64,000 nt of DNA from NCBI GenBank assembly GCA_030913685.1, contig CP133187.1:62001-126000 (forward strand), given 5' to 3'. Positions 7,608 through 15,559 of the stretch are shown one piece after another. The DNA comes from Oscillospiraceae bacterium MB24-C1 (lineage in GTDB: Bacteria > Bacillota > Clostridia > Oscillospirales > Ruminococcaceae). The translations under genes and the position numbers were made by a program. Within the stretch, counting starts at the first letter, position 1. Every line of letters starts with the position of its first letter. Under the pieces are notes generated by a model that had not been told where the DNA came from, did no database searches, and saw only the letters and a program-made list of their open reading frames with translations.

Positions 7608-8072
7608 TCAATATTCCACCAGCGCTTCAATCTCCACCGCGATGTTGCCCGGGCAGGTATTCACACCCATGGCCGTACGGGCCGGGCAGCCAACTTCTTC
7701 GCCAAACAGTGACACCAGCAGGTTGGAGCCACCGTTAACCACTTGCGGTTGTTGATAAAAATCATCCGCACTATTTACAAACGCTAGCACCTTGACAAAG
7801 CGCTTGATTTTGTTTAGATCACCCAACTGTGCTTCTAAATTAGCTAGAAGGTTGAGCATGCAGTTATATGCCGCCTTTTGGCCCTGTTCCAATGTCAGAT
7901 CTTTGCCCAACTTACCCACAACAGTCTCTCCGTTGCCCAGATCCGGGCCGCAGCCGCTACAGTACAGCAGGTGATTACTAAACTCTTGTACCGGCGTATA
8001 AACCCCTCCCTTGGCCGGAGGCTTGGGCAGGGTGATATTGAGCTCTTTTAGCTTATCGTATACATTTGCCAT
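7608..8072 (-). CDS. RidA/YjgF family reactive enamine/imine deaminase
   Basis: A 154-residue trimeric-type Rid protein carrying the active-site arginine in CPARTAMGV (R132) and a late acidic residue in VEIEA (E147). Rid enzymes hydrolyse 2-aminoacrylate and related enamines/imines to 2-oxoacids. ATG 8072 is preceded by GGAGAAAA; the frame reaches 8159 but that stretch is not supported. At 154 residues it belongs to a longer Rid subgroup than classical RidA (about 125). It lies between the M20 peptidase and the D-serine dehydratase-like gene, exactly where an enamine-processing step would be needed. Confidence 0.85.
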   Translation of the reverse strand: MANVYDKLKELNITLPKPPAKGGVYTPVQEFSNHLLYCSGCGPDLGNGETVVGKLGKDLTLEQGQKAAYNCMLNLLANLEAQLGDLNKIKRFVKVLAFVNSADDFYQQPQVVNGGSNLLVSLFGEEVGCPARTAMGVNTCPGNIAVEIEALVEY

Positions 8073-8228
8073 AATTTTTTCTCCTTTTCCGTGCAGACTA
8101 GTTCGTCCGCGTGGATTTCTTTTGTCATAAATATAATGATAGGTGTGTCTCGGCCGCATAGGCTACCACCACAACCGCAATTGGGCTGTCGTACAGATTT
8201 ACAGCAGCGTGTGCAGTGTATTCACATC

Positions 8229-9383
8229 TCAAGCCAGTCCCTTCTGTGCTTCCAGAACAATCCGCTCGTATAGTGCCACCGCCTGCTCAAACTGTTCCTT
8301 TGAGACAAATTCGTCAACGGTGTGCGCTTGGTTCAGGCTCCCGGGCCCACATAGGATCGTTTCAAATCCGGCGGCGGTGAAACAACTCATATCACAGCAG
8401 GCACCAAAATAGGTGATCTGAGGCTCTGTCCCGAACAAATCATGGTAGGCCCGGGTCGTCGCCTGCACCAGTGGCGCGGTAGGTTCAGTCATGCCGGGTT
8501 TCACCTCAATAAAAGGCTCGATGCCCCAGCTCACCTCTGGCTGTCCCTGAAACAGACGGTGCAAAAGTTCGTCCATCTGCGCTACCAGACTTTGGGCCGT
8601 CTCACCGGGTACAGTGCGAAAGTCCAGCACCGTCTCGCAGCTACCGGGCACCACATTATCCTTGATACCGCCGTTTACGCGGGTAGCGGAAACGCTAGGC
8701 GGCGGCAGCACCTGCTGATGCAGACTCTGCTTTTCCTGGTTTACCCGGTCTACCGCCAGTAAAAAGCGCGCCATCATAGTATTCGCGTTGATACCCTTTT
8801 CCGGTTGTCCGGCGTGACACTGACGACCCGTCAGGGTAATGCGTAACCGTACTACGCCCCTGTGGGCCACATGCAACTGGTTTTCGGTACCCTCGCCAAT
8901 GATCACCCAATTGCGACTGCCCTTTTCAAAGCTGCGAACAAATGCTTTTGCCCCGGCACCGTCGATCTCTTCGTCTGCCACGAAAAGCAGTATTAACTCC
9001 TGCCCGCGCAGGGTGCCCTCCTGCTTGATTTTGATGGCGGCCGCCATCATAGCCGCTAGTGCACCTTTCATGTCGCAGGCGCCGCGACCATATAACAGAC
9101 CGTCCTCTTCAGTCAGTACAAAGGGGTCATGTTTCCAACCCTCTCCCGCGGGTACCACATCAAGGTGTCCGTTAAAAATTAGCTTATTGGGGCTGTTGCC
9201 CAACTGCACCAAAGCGTTGGCTCGTCCGGGGGCCACCGGCTGAACCTGTGTGTCAAAGCCGTAGGCTTTCATGGTGCTTGTCACATATTCTGCCAGCGGC
9301 TGCTCATTGCCGGGCGGATTCACCGTCTCAAAACGGATCATCTCTTCAAAAAAGCGCCGCGCCAAAGCCAGATATTGCTCCAT
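8229..9383 (-). CDS. M20 family metallopeptidase / deacylase (ArgE/DapE type)
   Basis: A 384-residue zinc hydrolase with FNGHLDVVP (H73, D75), GRGACDMKG (D104), ADEEID (E138, E139), the dimerisation-domain CHAGQP (H190) and a final zinc histidine in NQAHTVDEF. ArgE/DapE-type enzymes remove acyl groups from amino acids. In this operon it probably frees an N-acylated amino acid before the PLP enzyme acts; the acyl group and stereochemistry are unknown. The ATG at 9383 is kept. It lies 48 bases after dctM and 156 bases before ridA. Confidence 0.88.
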   Translation of the reverse strand: MEQYLALARRFFEEMIRFETVNPPGNEQPLAEYVTSTMKAYGFDTQVQPVAPGRANALVQLGNSPNKLIFNGHLDVVPAGEGWKHDPFVLTEEDGLLYGRGACDMKGALAAMMAAAIKIKQEGTLRGQELILLFVADEEIDGAGAKAFVRSFEKGSRNWVIIGEGTENQLHVAHRGVVRLRITLTGRQCHAGQPEKGINANTMMARFLLAVDRVNQEKQSLHQQVLPPPSVSATRVNGGIKDNVVPGSCETVLDFRTVPGETAQSLVAQMDELLHRLFQGQPEVSWGIEPFIEVKPGMTEPTAPLVQATTRAYHDLFGTEPQITYFGACCDMSCFTAAGFETILCGPGSLNQAHTVDEFVSKEQFEQAVALYERIVLEAQKGLA

Positions 9384-9431
9384 ATTTTTTCCTTTCTGCC
9401 TTTCGCAGCCGCATCATAGTTATCGGAAGGC

Positions 9432-10700
9432 TCACATCATGTTTGCGAGCCACATGGTCAGCGGCGGGTAATAGGCTACCAGTAAAATCACCACGGCGCC
9501 CGTGATGAAGAAGGGCACCAGATCCTTTGTGCATTCCTCAATGCTGATCTCCGCAATGTTACATGAGATGAACAGCGTGGTACCCACCGGTGGCGTGAAT
9601 AGGCCCAAGGCCAGCGCACATAGACAGACAATGCTCATCTGGATGGGGTCGACCCCAATGGCAGTAGCGATGGGCATGAAGATAGGCAGGAAAATGTACA
9701 GGTTTGGCACGTTGTCCATGACCATACCGGCAAAAAACAGAATAAGTACCATCACTAGCATTAGCAGGGAGTTAGGAAGATTCAGGCTGATTAGCGTCTT
9801 AGCAATCATGGTAGGAATGTTATTACTTACCAAAATCCACTGCATGATGGTGGCAGTGCAGACTACCATCATTACGACGGTGGTGCCAATAGCCGAAGCC
9901 TCCAGTGCCCTGAAAATTTTTTTCAGATTGAGGCTTCGATAGACAAACAAACCAAGGAACAGGGCGTACACCACGCAGATGGAGGCGGATTCAGTGGGGG
10001 TAGCGATGCCCAGTACGATGCTGCCAAGCATAAATACCGGGAACAGGATAGCCCAGGCGGCGTCCCTGCTGGCAGCCCAGATCTCGGGCCATTTGGCAGC
10101 TTCCTCACGGGGATAGTTGTTGCGCTTAGCCATCCAGACGGTGGTGGCCAAATAGCCCAGGCCGATTAGGATGCCGGGAATGGCACCCGCCAGAAACATC
10201 TTTGCTACAGACAAACCGGTGATGTAGGAGATGACGATCATAGTACTACTGGGTGGAATAATGATACCAACCACCGAACTGGTGGCATTGATAGCCGCCG
10301 AAAAGGACTTGGGGTAGCCGCGGTCATTCATTTCTGGGATCAGGATAGCGCCCACCGAGGAGGCATCCGCTACAGAAGAACCGGACATGCCTGCCATGAT
10401 CATGCTGGTAACTACCGACACACAGCCCAAACCGCCGGGCATTTGGCGCACCAAGACGCTGGCGAAGTTGATGAGTTTTTTTGCAATACCGGACTCCACC
10501 ATCAGGTTTCCGGCCAGTATAAAGAAGGGTACAGCGAGAAACGAAAAGGACTGGGTGTTGGAGAAAAATTTCTGTGCGGCGACCGCCACGCTTATCCCTT
10601 GCCCCTGCATAAAAACCATAGCTCCGGTACCCATACTGAACGCTATGGGAACGCCAATGGCCACCATCAATGCGAACACGATAAACATTACAGCAATCAT
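9432..10700 (-). CDS. dctM: TRAP transporter large permease (DctM)
   Basis: A 422-residue protein with about 12 membrane segments and the family features GVPIAFSMG near the N-terminus, GIIIPPSSTM in the middle and LFTPPVGTTLF late. It is the ion-coupled channel of a tripartite ATP-independent transporter. It overlaps dctQ by four bases, which implies translational coupling. It serves the small-molecule catabolic genes downstream on the same strand. Confidence 0.93.
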   Translation of the reverse strand: MIAVMFIVFALMVAIGVPIAFSMGTGAMVFMQGQGISVAVAAQKFFSNTQSFSFLAVPFFILAGNLMVESGIAKKLINFASVLVRQMPGGLGCVSVVTSMIMAGMSGSSVADASSVGAILIPEMNDRGYPKSFSAAINATSSVVGIIIPPSSTMIVISYITGLSVAKMFLAGAIPGILIGLGYLATTVWMAKRNNYPREEAAKWPEIWAASRDAAWAILFPVFMLGSIVLGIATPTESASICVVYALFLGLFVYRSLNLKKIFRALEASAIGTTVVMMVVCTATIMQWILVSNNIPTMIAKTLISLNLPNSLLMLVMVLILFFAGMVMDNVPNLYIFLPIFMPIATAIGVDPIQMSIVCLCALALGLFTPPVGTTLFISCNIAEISIEECTKDLVPFFITGAVVILLVAYYPPLTMWLANMM

Positions 10701-11206
10701 CTTGCTTCACCTCCTAATTTCAACACTTCCGTGTAGATGTACTTGATCAGGTTCCAGGTCACCACTAGGGTGATGCCCCCAAAACAGATGAGCATGGAGC
10801 CATAGACCGCAACCTTGCTGACCCGGGTCAGTGCTAAGATCTCACGACGCAGCTGATAGCACAGGAGCCATGCAGCTTTAGTCATCATGGTCGAAAAGTA
10901 TATCATCACCAGATAGACCAAAATCTCCAGACAGTGGCGAAATGCCCCGTGGAACTTCTCCTTAATAAAGGTAAGAGCGGTATTGCCATTGTTGCGGGCG
11001 ATGGACACCGCACTCAGCGCTACAATCCAGGGAAACAAGATGTTGGTCATTTCGTTTGAGATAACTACAGGAGTCTTGAAGATATAGCGGCAGGTCACGT
11101 CTACAAAAACGAAACAGGTCATCACGGCCATTAGAATTCCGCCTAAGCCGCTCAAAAGGCGGGTGAACTTCTCGATCACGCTGTCGATCGCAGTTACGAT
11201 GTTCAA
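10697..11206 (-). CDS. dctQ: TRAP transporter small permease (DctQ)
   Basis: A 169-residue protein with four membrane helices and the DctQ signature region (DVTCRYIFKTPV near residue 35, then NEMTNILFPWIVALSA). It scaffolds the large permease. The ATG at 11206 has AGGAGGCAAG upstream. A strong hairpin separates it from dctP. Confidence 0.9.
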   Translation of the reverse strand: MNIVTAIDSVIEKFTRLLSGLGGILMAVMTCFVFVDVTCRYIFKTPVVISNEMTNILFPWIVALSAVSIARNNGNTALTFIKEKFHGAFRHCLEILVYLVMIYFSTMMTKAAWLLCYQLRREILALTRVSKVAVYGSMLICFGGITLVVTWNLIKYIYTEVLKLGGEAR

Positions 11207-11279
11207 GACACTTGCCTCCTTTACTTATAAAATTTAATCATCTCACATTTTTATTGGCTGTCATCTGTTGTAACTTAAA

Positions 11280-11315
11280 TTTGGAGTTGGTGGGACCATC
11301 CTCACCAACTCCAAA
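11280..11315 (-). terminator. Intra-operon hairpin between dctP and dctQ
   Basis: A perfect 13-base stem (TTTGGAGTTGGTG with CACCAACTCCAAA) with a ten-base loop lies between the dctP stop and dctQ. It is not followed by a long T tract on the minus strand, so it may be a partial terminator or a 3' stabiliser giving more binding protein than permease. Confidence 0.65.
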
Positions 11316-11343
11316 CCGTTAAAGCTACATTTCAGAAATCAGC

Positions 11344-12396
11344 TTAGCCGCGGATGTCTTTGACAATCTCAACAATTTTGCTGTCCGCTGTCTCGGCAAA
11401 ATTATCGTACACACTGGAGACCTTCTCTGCGAAAGGTGCGGTATCCGGCGTTGTAATTTCCTTGAATTCGCCCTGCATTTTCTCTAAGTAAGTGGCATCT
11501 GCATTGGAAGCGTAGGCGCGGCCAGCCTCCTGAGCAGCGAGCGCTCCGTCCAGCAGAATCTTCTGGGTCTCCGCGTCGTAGCCGGCAAACTTTTCATCAT
11601 TCATAATAAAGTTAATGGCGTAGTAAAAGATGTTGGTGATGGCAAGATAATCCTGCACTTCGTAAAACTTCTGCTGATAGATGGCGTCCAGCGGGTTGAA
11701 CTGTCCATCCACAACGCCCTGACTCAGCCCCAGATACAGTTCGGAAAATGCAACGGTGGCCACAGAGCAGCCCATGCTCTCAAAGGTCTTGATGGAGGCC
11801 GCCTCGTTGGGGGAGCGCATCTTGATACCGGCCATGTCATCCACACTGTTGATGGCGCGTTTGTTGTTGGTGATTTGCGCCATACCCAGATCGCCGAAGG
11901 ACAGAATCTTGTAACCGTAATTCTGGGCTATCTCCTTGAAGCGATTACCCAGATTACCATCCAGCAGTGCATGACCCTCCTCAAAGTCCTTTACTAAGAA
12001 AGGAAGGCTGATAGCGGAGAAGGATGGATCGACTGTAGACATGTTTGAGATGCCGGGCAGGGAGAAATCCAGAGTACCCAGCTTGACCATCTCGGTCATC
12101 TCGGACTCGCTGCCCAGAGTTCCTGCAGAGAAGCAGTCCACCGTGATACGGCCGTTACTGGTTTTTTCCACATATTCCTTAAAGGTGTTGGCCATCACGC
12201 CGCGAACAGAATCCTCCACCGTGTTGTAGCCCAGCTGAAAATTGTAAGAGGGTAACTTCTCAGCAGCGGTGGATTCACCTGCACTGGTCTCACCTGCAGT
12301 GGAGGAGGCGGGAGTGCTGGTAGCCGTACCGCCGCAAGCGGTTAGCATCATGCCCAGCAGACTCATTACAAGAACAAGCGCGATAATCTTTTTCAT
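11344..12396 (-). CDS. dctP: TRAP transporter solute-binding lipoprotein (DctP)
   Basis: A 350-residue lipoprotein with signal MKKIIALVLVMSLLGMMLTA ending in the lipobox LTAC, then a Ser/Thr/Ala-rich linker. The binding domain contains GIKMRSPNEAASIKTFESMG and the QGVVDGQFNPLD segment typical of DctP. ATG 12396 follows GGAGTTAGAGTC; fourteen upstream codons in frame are not supported. First gene of the operon running dctP-dctQ-dctM-M20-ridA-PLP enzyme. The ligand is unknown; the neighbours suggest an N-acyl amino acid. Confidence 0.93.
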   Translation of the reverse strand: MKKIIALVLVMSLLGMMLTACGGTATSTPASSTAGETSAGESTAAEKLPSYNFQLGYNTVEDSVRGVMANTFKEYVEKTSNGRITVDCFSAGTLGSESEMTEMVKLGTLDFSLPGISNMSTVDPSFSAISLPFLVKDFEEGHALLDGNLGNRFKEIAQNYGYKILSFGDLGMAQITNNKRAINSVDDMAGIKMRSPNEAASIKTFESMGCSVATVAFSELYLGLSQGVVDGQFNPLDAIYQQKFYEVQDYLAITNIFYYAINFIMNDEKFAGYDAETQKILLDGALAAQEAGRAYASNADATYLEKMQGEFKEITTPDTAPFAEKVSSVYDNFAETADSKIVEIVKDIRG

Positions 12397-12653
12397 GACT
12401 CTAACTCCTTTTTCTTTTTCAGGCAAAGCAGTCCACACAGGGTAGCCTTGCTTGGTTTGAGTATATTAGTTAAAATAATTTTTTTCAATAGTTTTCTTAA
12501 TTTTTTGAACAAAAATTCTAATTTTCGACAATATGTTTAAAAATCTAATTCAAAACTGTTAAATTAGACAAATAAATTACGAAGTAATGAGCTAAATAAA
12601 GAATTTTTTTCTTGTTATTTTAAATGCAAATTTTAATTATTGAAATAATATTC

Positions 12654-12682
12654 TTTACTTCCTGAACCTGCTATGTTATGAT
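12654..12682 (+). promoter_or_regulatory. Probable promoter of the DauR-type regulator
   Basis: TTTACT and TATGAT are separated by 17 bases, about 40 bases before the start codon at 12720. The 323-base divergent region also has to hold the promoter of the TRAP operon; it is very AT-rich (12470-12660) and I could not fix that promoter with confidence. Confidence 0.4.
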
Positions 12683-12719
12683 GACATAAACATTTTTTCC
12701 AAAATTGGGAGGGAGCATA

Positions 12720-13376
12720 ATGGATAAGCTTCACAGAAATTTGGATATGTATCAGCGTTTACTAAAGATGCTAGCCGTACAGTTCGGCTCTACTTCCGAG
12801 ATCGTGCTGCACGATCTCACCGGAACCTACGAGCGTACAATTGTTGGCATCGAGAACGGTCACATCACTGGGCGCAAGGTGGGGGATTGTGGTAGCAACC
12901 TTGGGCTGGAGGTACTTAGGGCCGATCCGTGCAGATCCAAGCATGATACCTTTGGCTATCTAACTTACCTGAAGGACGGTCGTATCTTGCGCTCCTCTTC
13001 TATGTATATCAATGATGACGATGGGCGAATTGTTGGATGTCTGTGCATCAATACAGACATCACCGCTTTGCAGTCGGTTTCCTTTGTTCTAAGCGAGCTG
13101 ACCACCTCGAATGTGATAGAGAATCACCCTGAGGAAGTGTTTGCCCAAAACGTAGGTGAGTTGGTGGATTATCACATAGAGCGCTACCGGGAGCGCTCCC
13201 GCAAAGAGCCCTCGGAAATGGATAAGAGCGATAAACTGGATGCCATCCGCTATTTTGATGAGAAGGGTGTTTTTCTTATCTCTAAGTCCAGTACAAAAAT
13301 CTGCAAATTTCTGCACATCTCCAAGGGCACCCTCTACTCCTACCTAGAGATCGTGCGTAGCGAAGAGAGCAAATAA
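12720..13376 (+). CDS. DauR/YheO-type transcriptional regulator (PAS-like plus HTH)
   Basis: A 218-residue regulator. The N-terminal YheO-like PAS domain (about 5-120) contains EIVLHDLTGTYERTIVGIENGHI-type sequence and the closing GCLCINTDITAL. The C-terminal HTH (about 165-215) ends with FLHISKGTLYSYLEIVR. The best-known member, DauR, represses D-arginine utilisation genes and responds to a D-amino acid metabolite. ATG 12720 has GGGAGGGAGC upstream; five in-frame upstream codons are part of the ribosome binding site. It is divergent from the TRAP/PLP-enzyme operon and is very probably its regulator. Confidence 0.85.
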   Translation: MDKLHRNLDMYQRLLKMLAVQFGSTSEIVLHDLTGTYERTIVGIENGHITGRKVGDCGSNLGLEVLRADPCRSKHDTFGYLTYLKDGRILRSSSMYINDDDGRIVGCLCINTDITALQSVSFVLSELTTSNVIENHPEEVFAQNVGELVDYHIERYRERSRKEPSEMDKSDKLDAIRYFDEKGVFLISKSSTKICKFLHISKGTLYSYLEIVRSEESK

Positions 13377-13460
13377 TTGTACAATCAATTTAAAAGAGAA
13401 CTTGCAATTGGCAAGTTGTGAAATATTAATTGCTTAAATTGTAAGCGATAAACGTATAAT

Positions 13461-13482
13461 AGTAACCCCCGGCTATGCTGAA
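13461..13482 (+). repeat. IS left terminal inverted repeat
   Basis: The 22 bases from AGTAACCCCC to GCTGAA are the exact reverse complement of 14809-14830. Confidence 0.88.
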
Positions 13483-13517
13483 ATAGTCAATAGAAAGTAG
13501 ACAGAATAAAGCTCAAC

Positions 13518-14390
13518 TTAAACTGCCTGTTCAATTCTGAATTGGACAGGTGGTTTTCCGCTTAGTTTGCGGAGGGGACGAATGGTATTAAAATAAGCGA
13601 TTGCGTCTGTGATGACGGAAGAAAGGTCATCAGCAAGCCAGTAGTGAAACTGAAAACGCAAAACATCTTTGAACCTACCAAAGAAGCTTTCGATCACAGC
13701 GTTATCTCTGGGGTTGCCAGCCCTAGACATACTTTGGATCGCACCATATTTTTTAAGTAGAGTTTGGTATCCCGTGGAAATGTACTGGTTGCCCTGATCG
13801 CTGTGTAAAAGGATAGGGCAACCGGTACATTTAGCTTTTTCCAGGAGTCTGCGAGCGGCTTGGAGCACGAAAGTGTTGTCGAAGGATTTGCTCAGCTGCC
13901 ATTCGACAATTTCGTTGTTAAAAAGATCAAGGAAACAGACAAGATAAAACCATTGCCCTTTATGTTTAATATAGGTGATATCGGAACACACCTTTTTCAA
14001 GGGCAAATCGGAGCAAAATTCCCTGCTCAAAATATTTGGAACAAATTCATGCTCTTTTCCAGATTTAGTGCGGAACTTACCCCTACGCACGTATCCTTTG
14101 ATACCAAGCCGACGCATGGATTGCCAAACAGAAATATCACACACTTTCCAACCGGTTTGCAACAATAGGGTATCACGGATTTGCCTATAGCCCATAGACG
14201 GATAGTGAGCATGGATGTCGCGTACAAGCTGATCCAGATCTCTCTGTGATTTTTCATAGCGGTTAGGTCGATTGCCTCGTGCCAACCATTTGTAGTACCC
14301 TGAACGCGATACGCCGTTCATCTGACATAATTCCGTTATGGAGAGCTCTTTGCTTTTTTCCTGTATAAAACCATAGATTTGCTGTATCAC
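13518..14390 (-). CDS. IS3-family transposase OrfB (DDE integrase)
   Basis: A 290-residue protein with an N-terminal HTH_21-type region (MNGVSRSGYYKWLAR) and an rve integrase core. The three catalytic acidic residues are in CSDITYIKHKG (D), LLHSDQGNQY (D) and NAVIESFFGRFK (E), so it appears intact. It starts at GTG 14390, overlapping the orfA stop within GTGA. A run CAAAAAG just upstream resembles the slippery site used by this family to make an OrfAB fusion. Confidence 0.9.
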   Translation of the reverse strand: MIQQIYGFIQEKSKELSITELCQMNGVSRSGYYKWLARGNRPNRYEKSQRDLDQLVRDIHAHYPSMGYRQIRDTLLLQTGWKVCDISVWQSMRRLGIKGYVRRGKFRTKSGKEHEFVPNILSREFCSDLPLKKVCSDITYIKHKGQWFYLVCFLDLFNNEIVEWQLSKSFDNTFVLQAARRLLEKAKCTGCPILLHSDQGNQYISTGYQTLLKKYGAIQSMSRAGNPRDNAVIESFFGRFKDVLRFQFHYWLADDLSSVITDAIAYFNTIRPLRKLSGKPPVQFRIEQAV

Positions 14391-14733
14391 CTTCTTTTTG
14401 CACCGCCCCCTTTCAGTTCGATAGATTTTTTTAATCTTACTACATCAGCTTCTTTTTTCAACAATTCCCGTTTGAGTAATTCAACTTGATATTCCAATTC
14501 CTCTTCGCGGCTTAGTTCCTTTTTGCGGGTATATTTACTGAGTGGGTTACCAGGTTTCTTTTTAGGCTCCAGTACTTCCATGCCGTCTTTCAGATACTGC
14601 CCGCGCCATTCTTAATGCTGCTTGCGCTGATTCCTGTCTCCTTACTCAGTTTCCTGTAAGGTTCTCCTGCTATATAGCGCTTGACTATTGCCAGTTTTTC
14701 TGATGCGGTGTAGAACTTGTACCCTTTTGGCAT
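14387..14733 (-). pseudogene. IS3-family OrfA, frameshifted
   Basis: The first part starts at ATG 14733 (MPKGYKFYTASEKLAIVKRY, a helix-turn-helix protein) and runs to SASSIK. It then shifts into GAGSI-stop because one A appears to be missing near 14609-14611. In the other frame the protein resumes as RGQYLKDGMEVLEPKKKPG and a leucine-zipper-like coiled coil. Restoring one base gives a continuous OrfA of about 115 residues. OrfA normally binds the terminal repeats, so the element is probably immobile unless supplied in trans, or the deletion is a sequencing error. Confidence 0.8.
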
Positions 14734-14808
14734 TTTGAATCCCCTTTTAATGCTATATAAATAAAAGATAGTAGACACGCTTTTTTGTGTCTACTATCTT
14801 TTTACCAC

Positions 14809-14830
14809 TTCAGCATAGCCGGGGGTTACT
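14809..14830 (-). repeat. IS right terminal inverted repeat
   Basis: Exact reverse complement of 13461-13482; flanked outside by ATTTTTATAG. Confidence 0.88.
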
Positions 14831-14945
14831 ATTTTTATAGAACTAAATCACGCTTTAAATGCGTGGTATGCACCAGCCCTAAAAAGGTATATTACTGGCA
14901 ACCTCTCAAGAGGTACTGAAAGATTTGCCAACCGCATTACTTTTG

Positions 14946-14973
14946 CAGGCCGCCGCTAAAGCGGCCTGTTTTT
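14946..14973 (+). terminator. Orphan terminator after the IS element
   Basis: CAGGCCGC pairs with GCGGCCTG and is followed by TTTTT. It may be the original terminator of the dauR-type gene, now separated from it by the IS. The rest of 14831-15480 is AT-rich with no gene that I can support. Confidence 0.7.
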
Positions 14974-15559
14974 ATGCCTTTGTATTTGCTACTATCTAAT
15001 AATATTGAGTGATTGGCGGCTGGAGCGTCTTCTCTTGACTTTTTAATTAGAATTTTAATATAGGTACTGCGCATATTCTGCTGTGTTTTCCACCTAATAA
15101 ATTGTCATGTTTACAAGGTGGGCCAATGCTGTGCATTTGGTGTCTATCGGAAACAGTTTTGTGAATATTGTACAGCGCGTTCCAATAGCCACACAACTTG
15201 GCTGGTTTATGATTCATATGGTGTTTAAAATACATATTGGAGATCGATTATTACATGATTTAAGCTCGCAAAGGTGTTGAAACCGTATTTTAAAGCGATA
15301 AAATGAACAATACATTTTTTGTGGACAGCAATAACGGATTTCATTTTCCATGTGTGCCAGGAGTCCAATATTGGGCTTTTTCAAAGAAAATAAGGCTTAT
15401 TAATTTGTGCATAATGCTACAAAAAAGGTAACTAAACCCAATACTATTGCAAATTTCACCCAGTTATAGTAGTATATATTTTGACAATTTGAGCCAATAG
15501 AGACAAAATATTGAGCGCGGGCAAAGCCTCGTCGGTCAGAAGAGAGGGTACTTAACAGC

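Larger units (their letters stand above)
13461..14830. mobile_element. IS3-family insertion sequence (about 1.37 kb)
   Basis: Outer ends are inverted repeats: AGTAACCCCCGGCTATGCTG starts at 13461 and its complement ends at 14830. The first 22 bases are perfect, followed by partial similarity around AGTAGACA. Between them lie a DDE transposase orfB and a frameshifted orfA, both on the minus strand. I could not find a convincing short target duplication. A hairpin (AGATAGTAGACAC / GTGTCTACTATCT, 14767-14799) inside the right end could shield the element from outside transcription. It inserted 85 bases after the regulator gene without damaging it. Confidence 0.88.

Noticed and set aside
13461-14830. 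Target-site duplication at the IS ends
   Set aside because: Flanks (TATAAT on the left, ATTTTTATAG on the right) give no convincing 3-5 base direct repeat.
15047-15235. 62-codon minus-strand frame in the spacer before the chemoreceptor
   Set aside because: No ribosome binding site, odd composition (many His, Cys, Lys) and no neighbour context.
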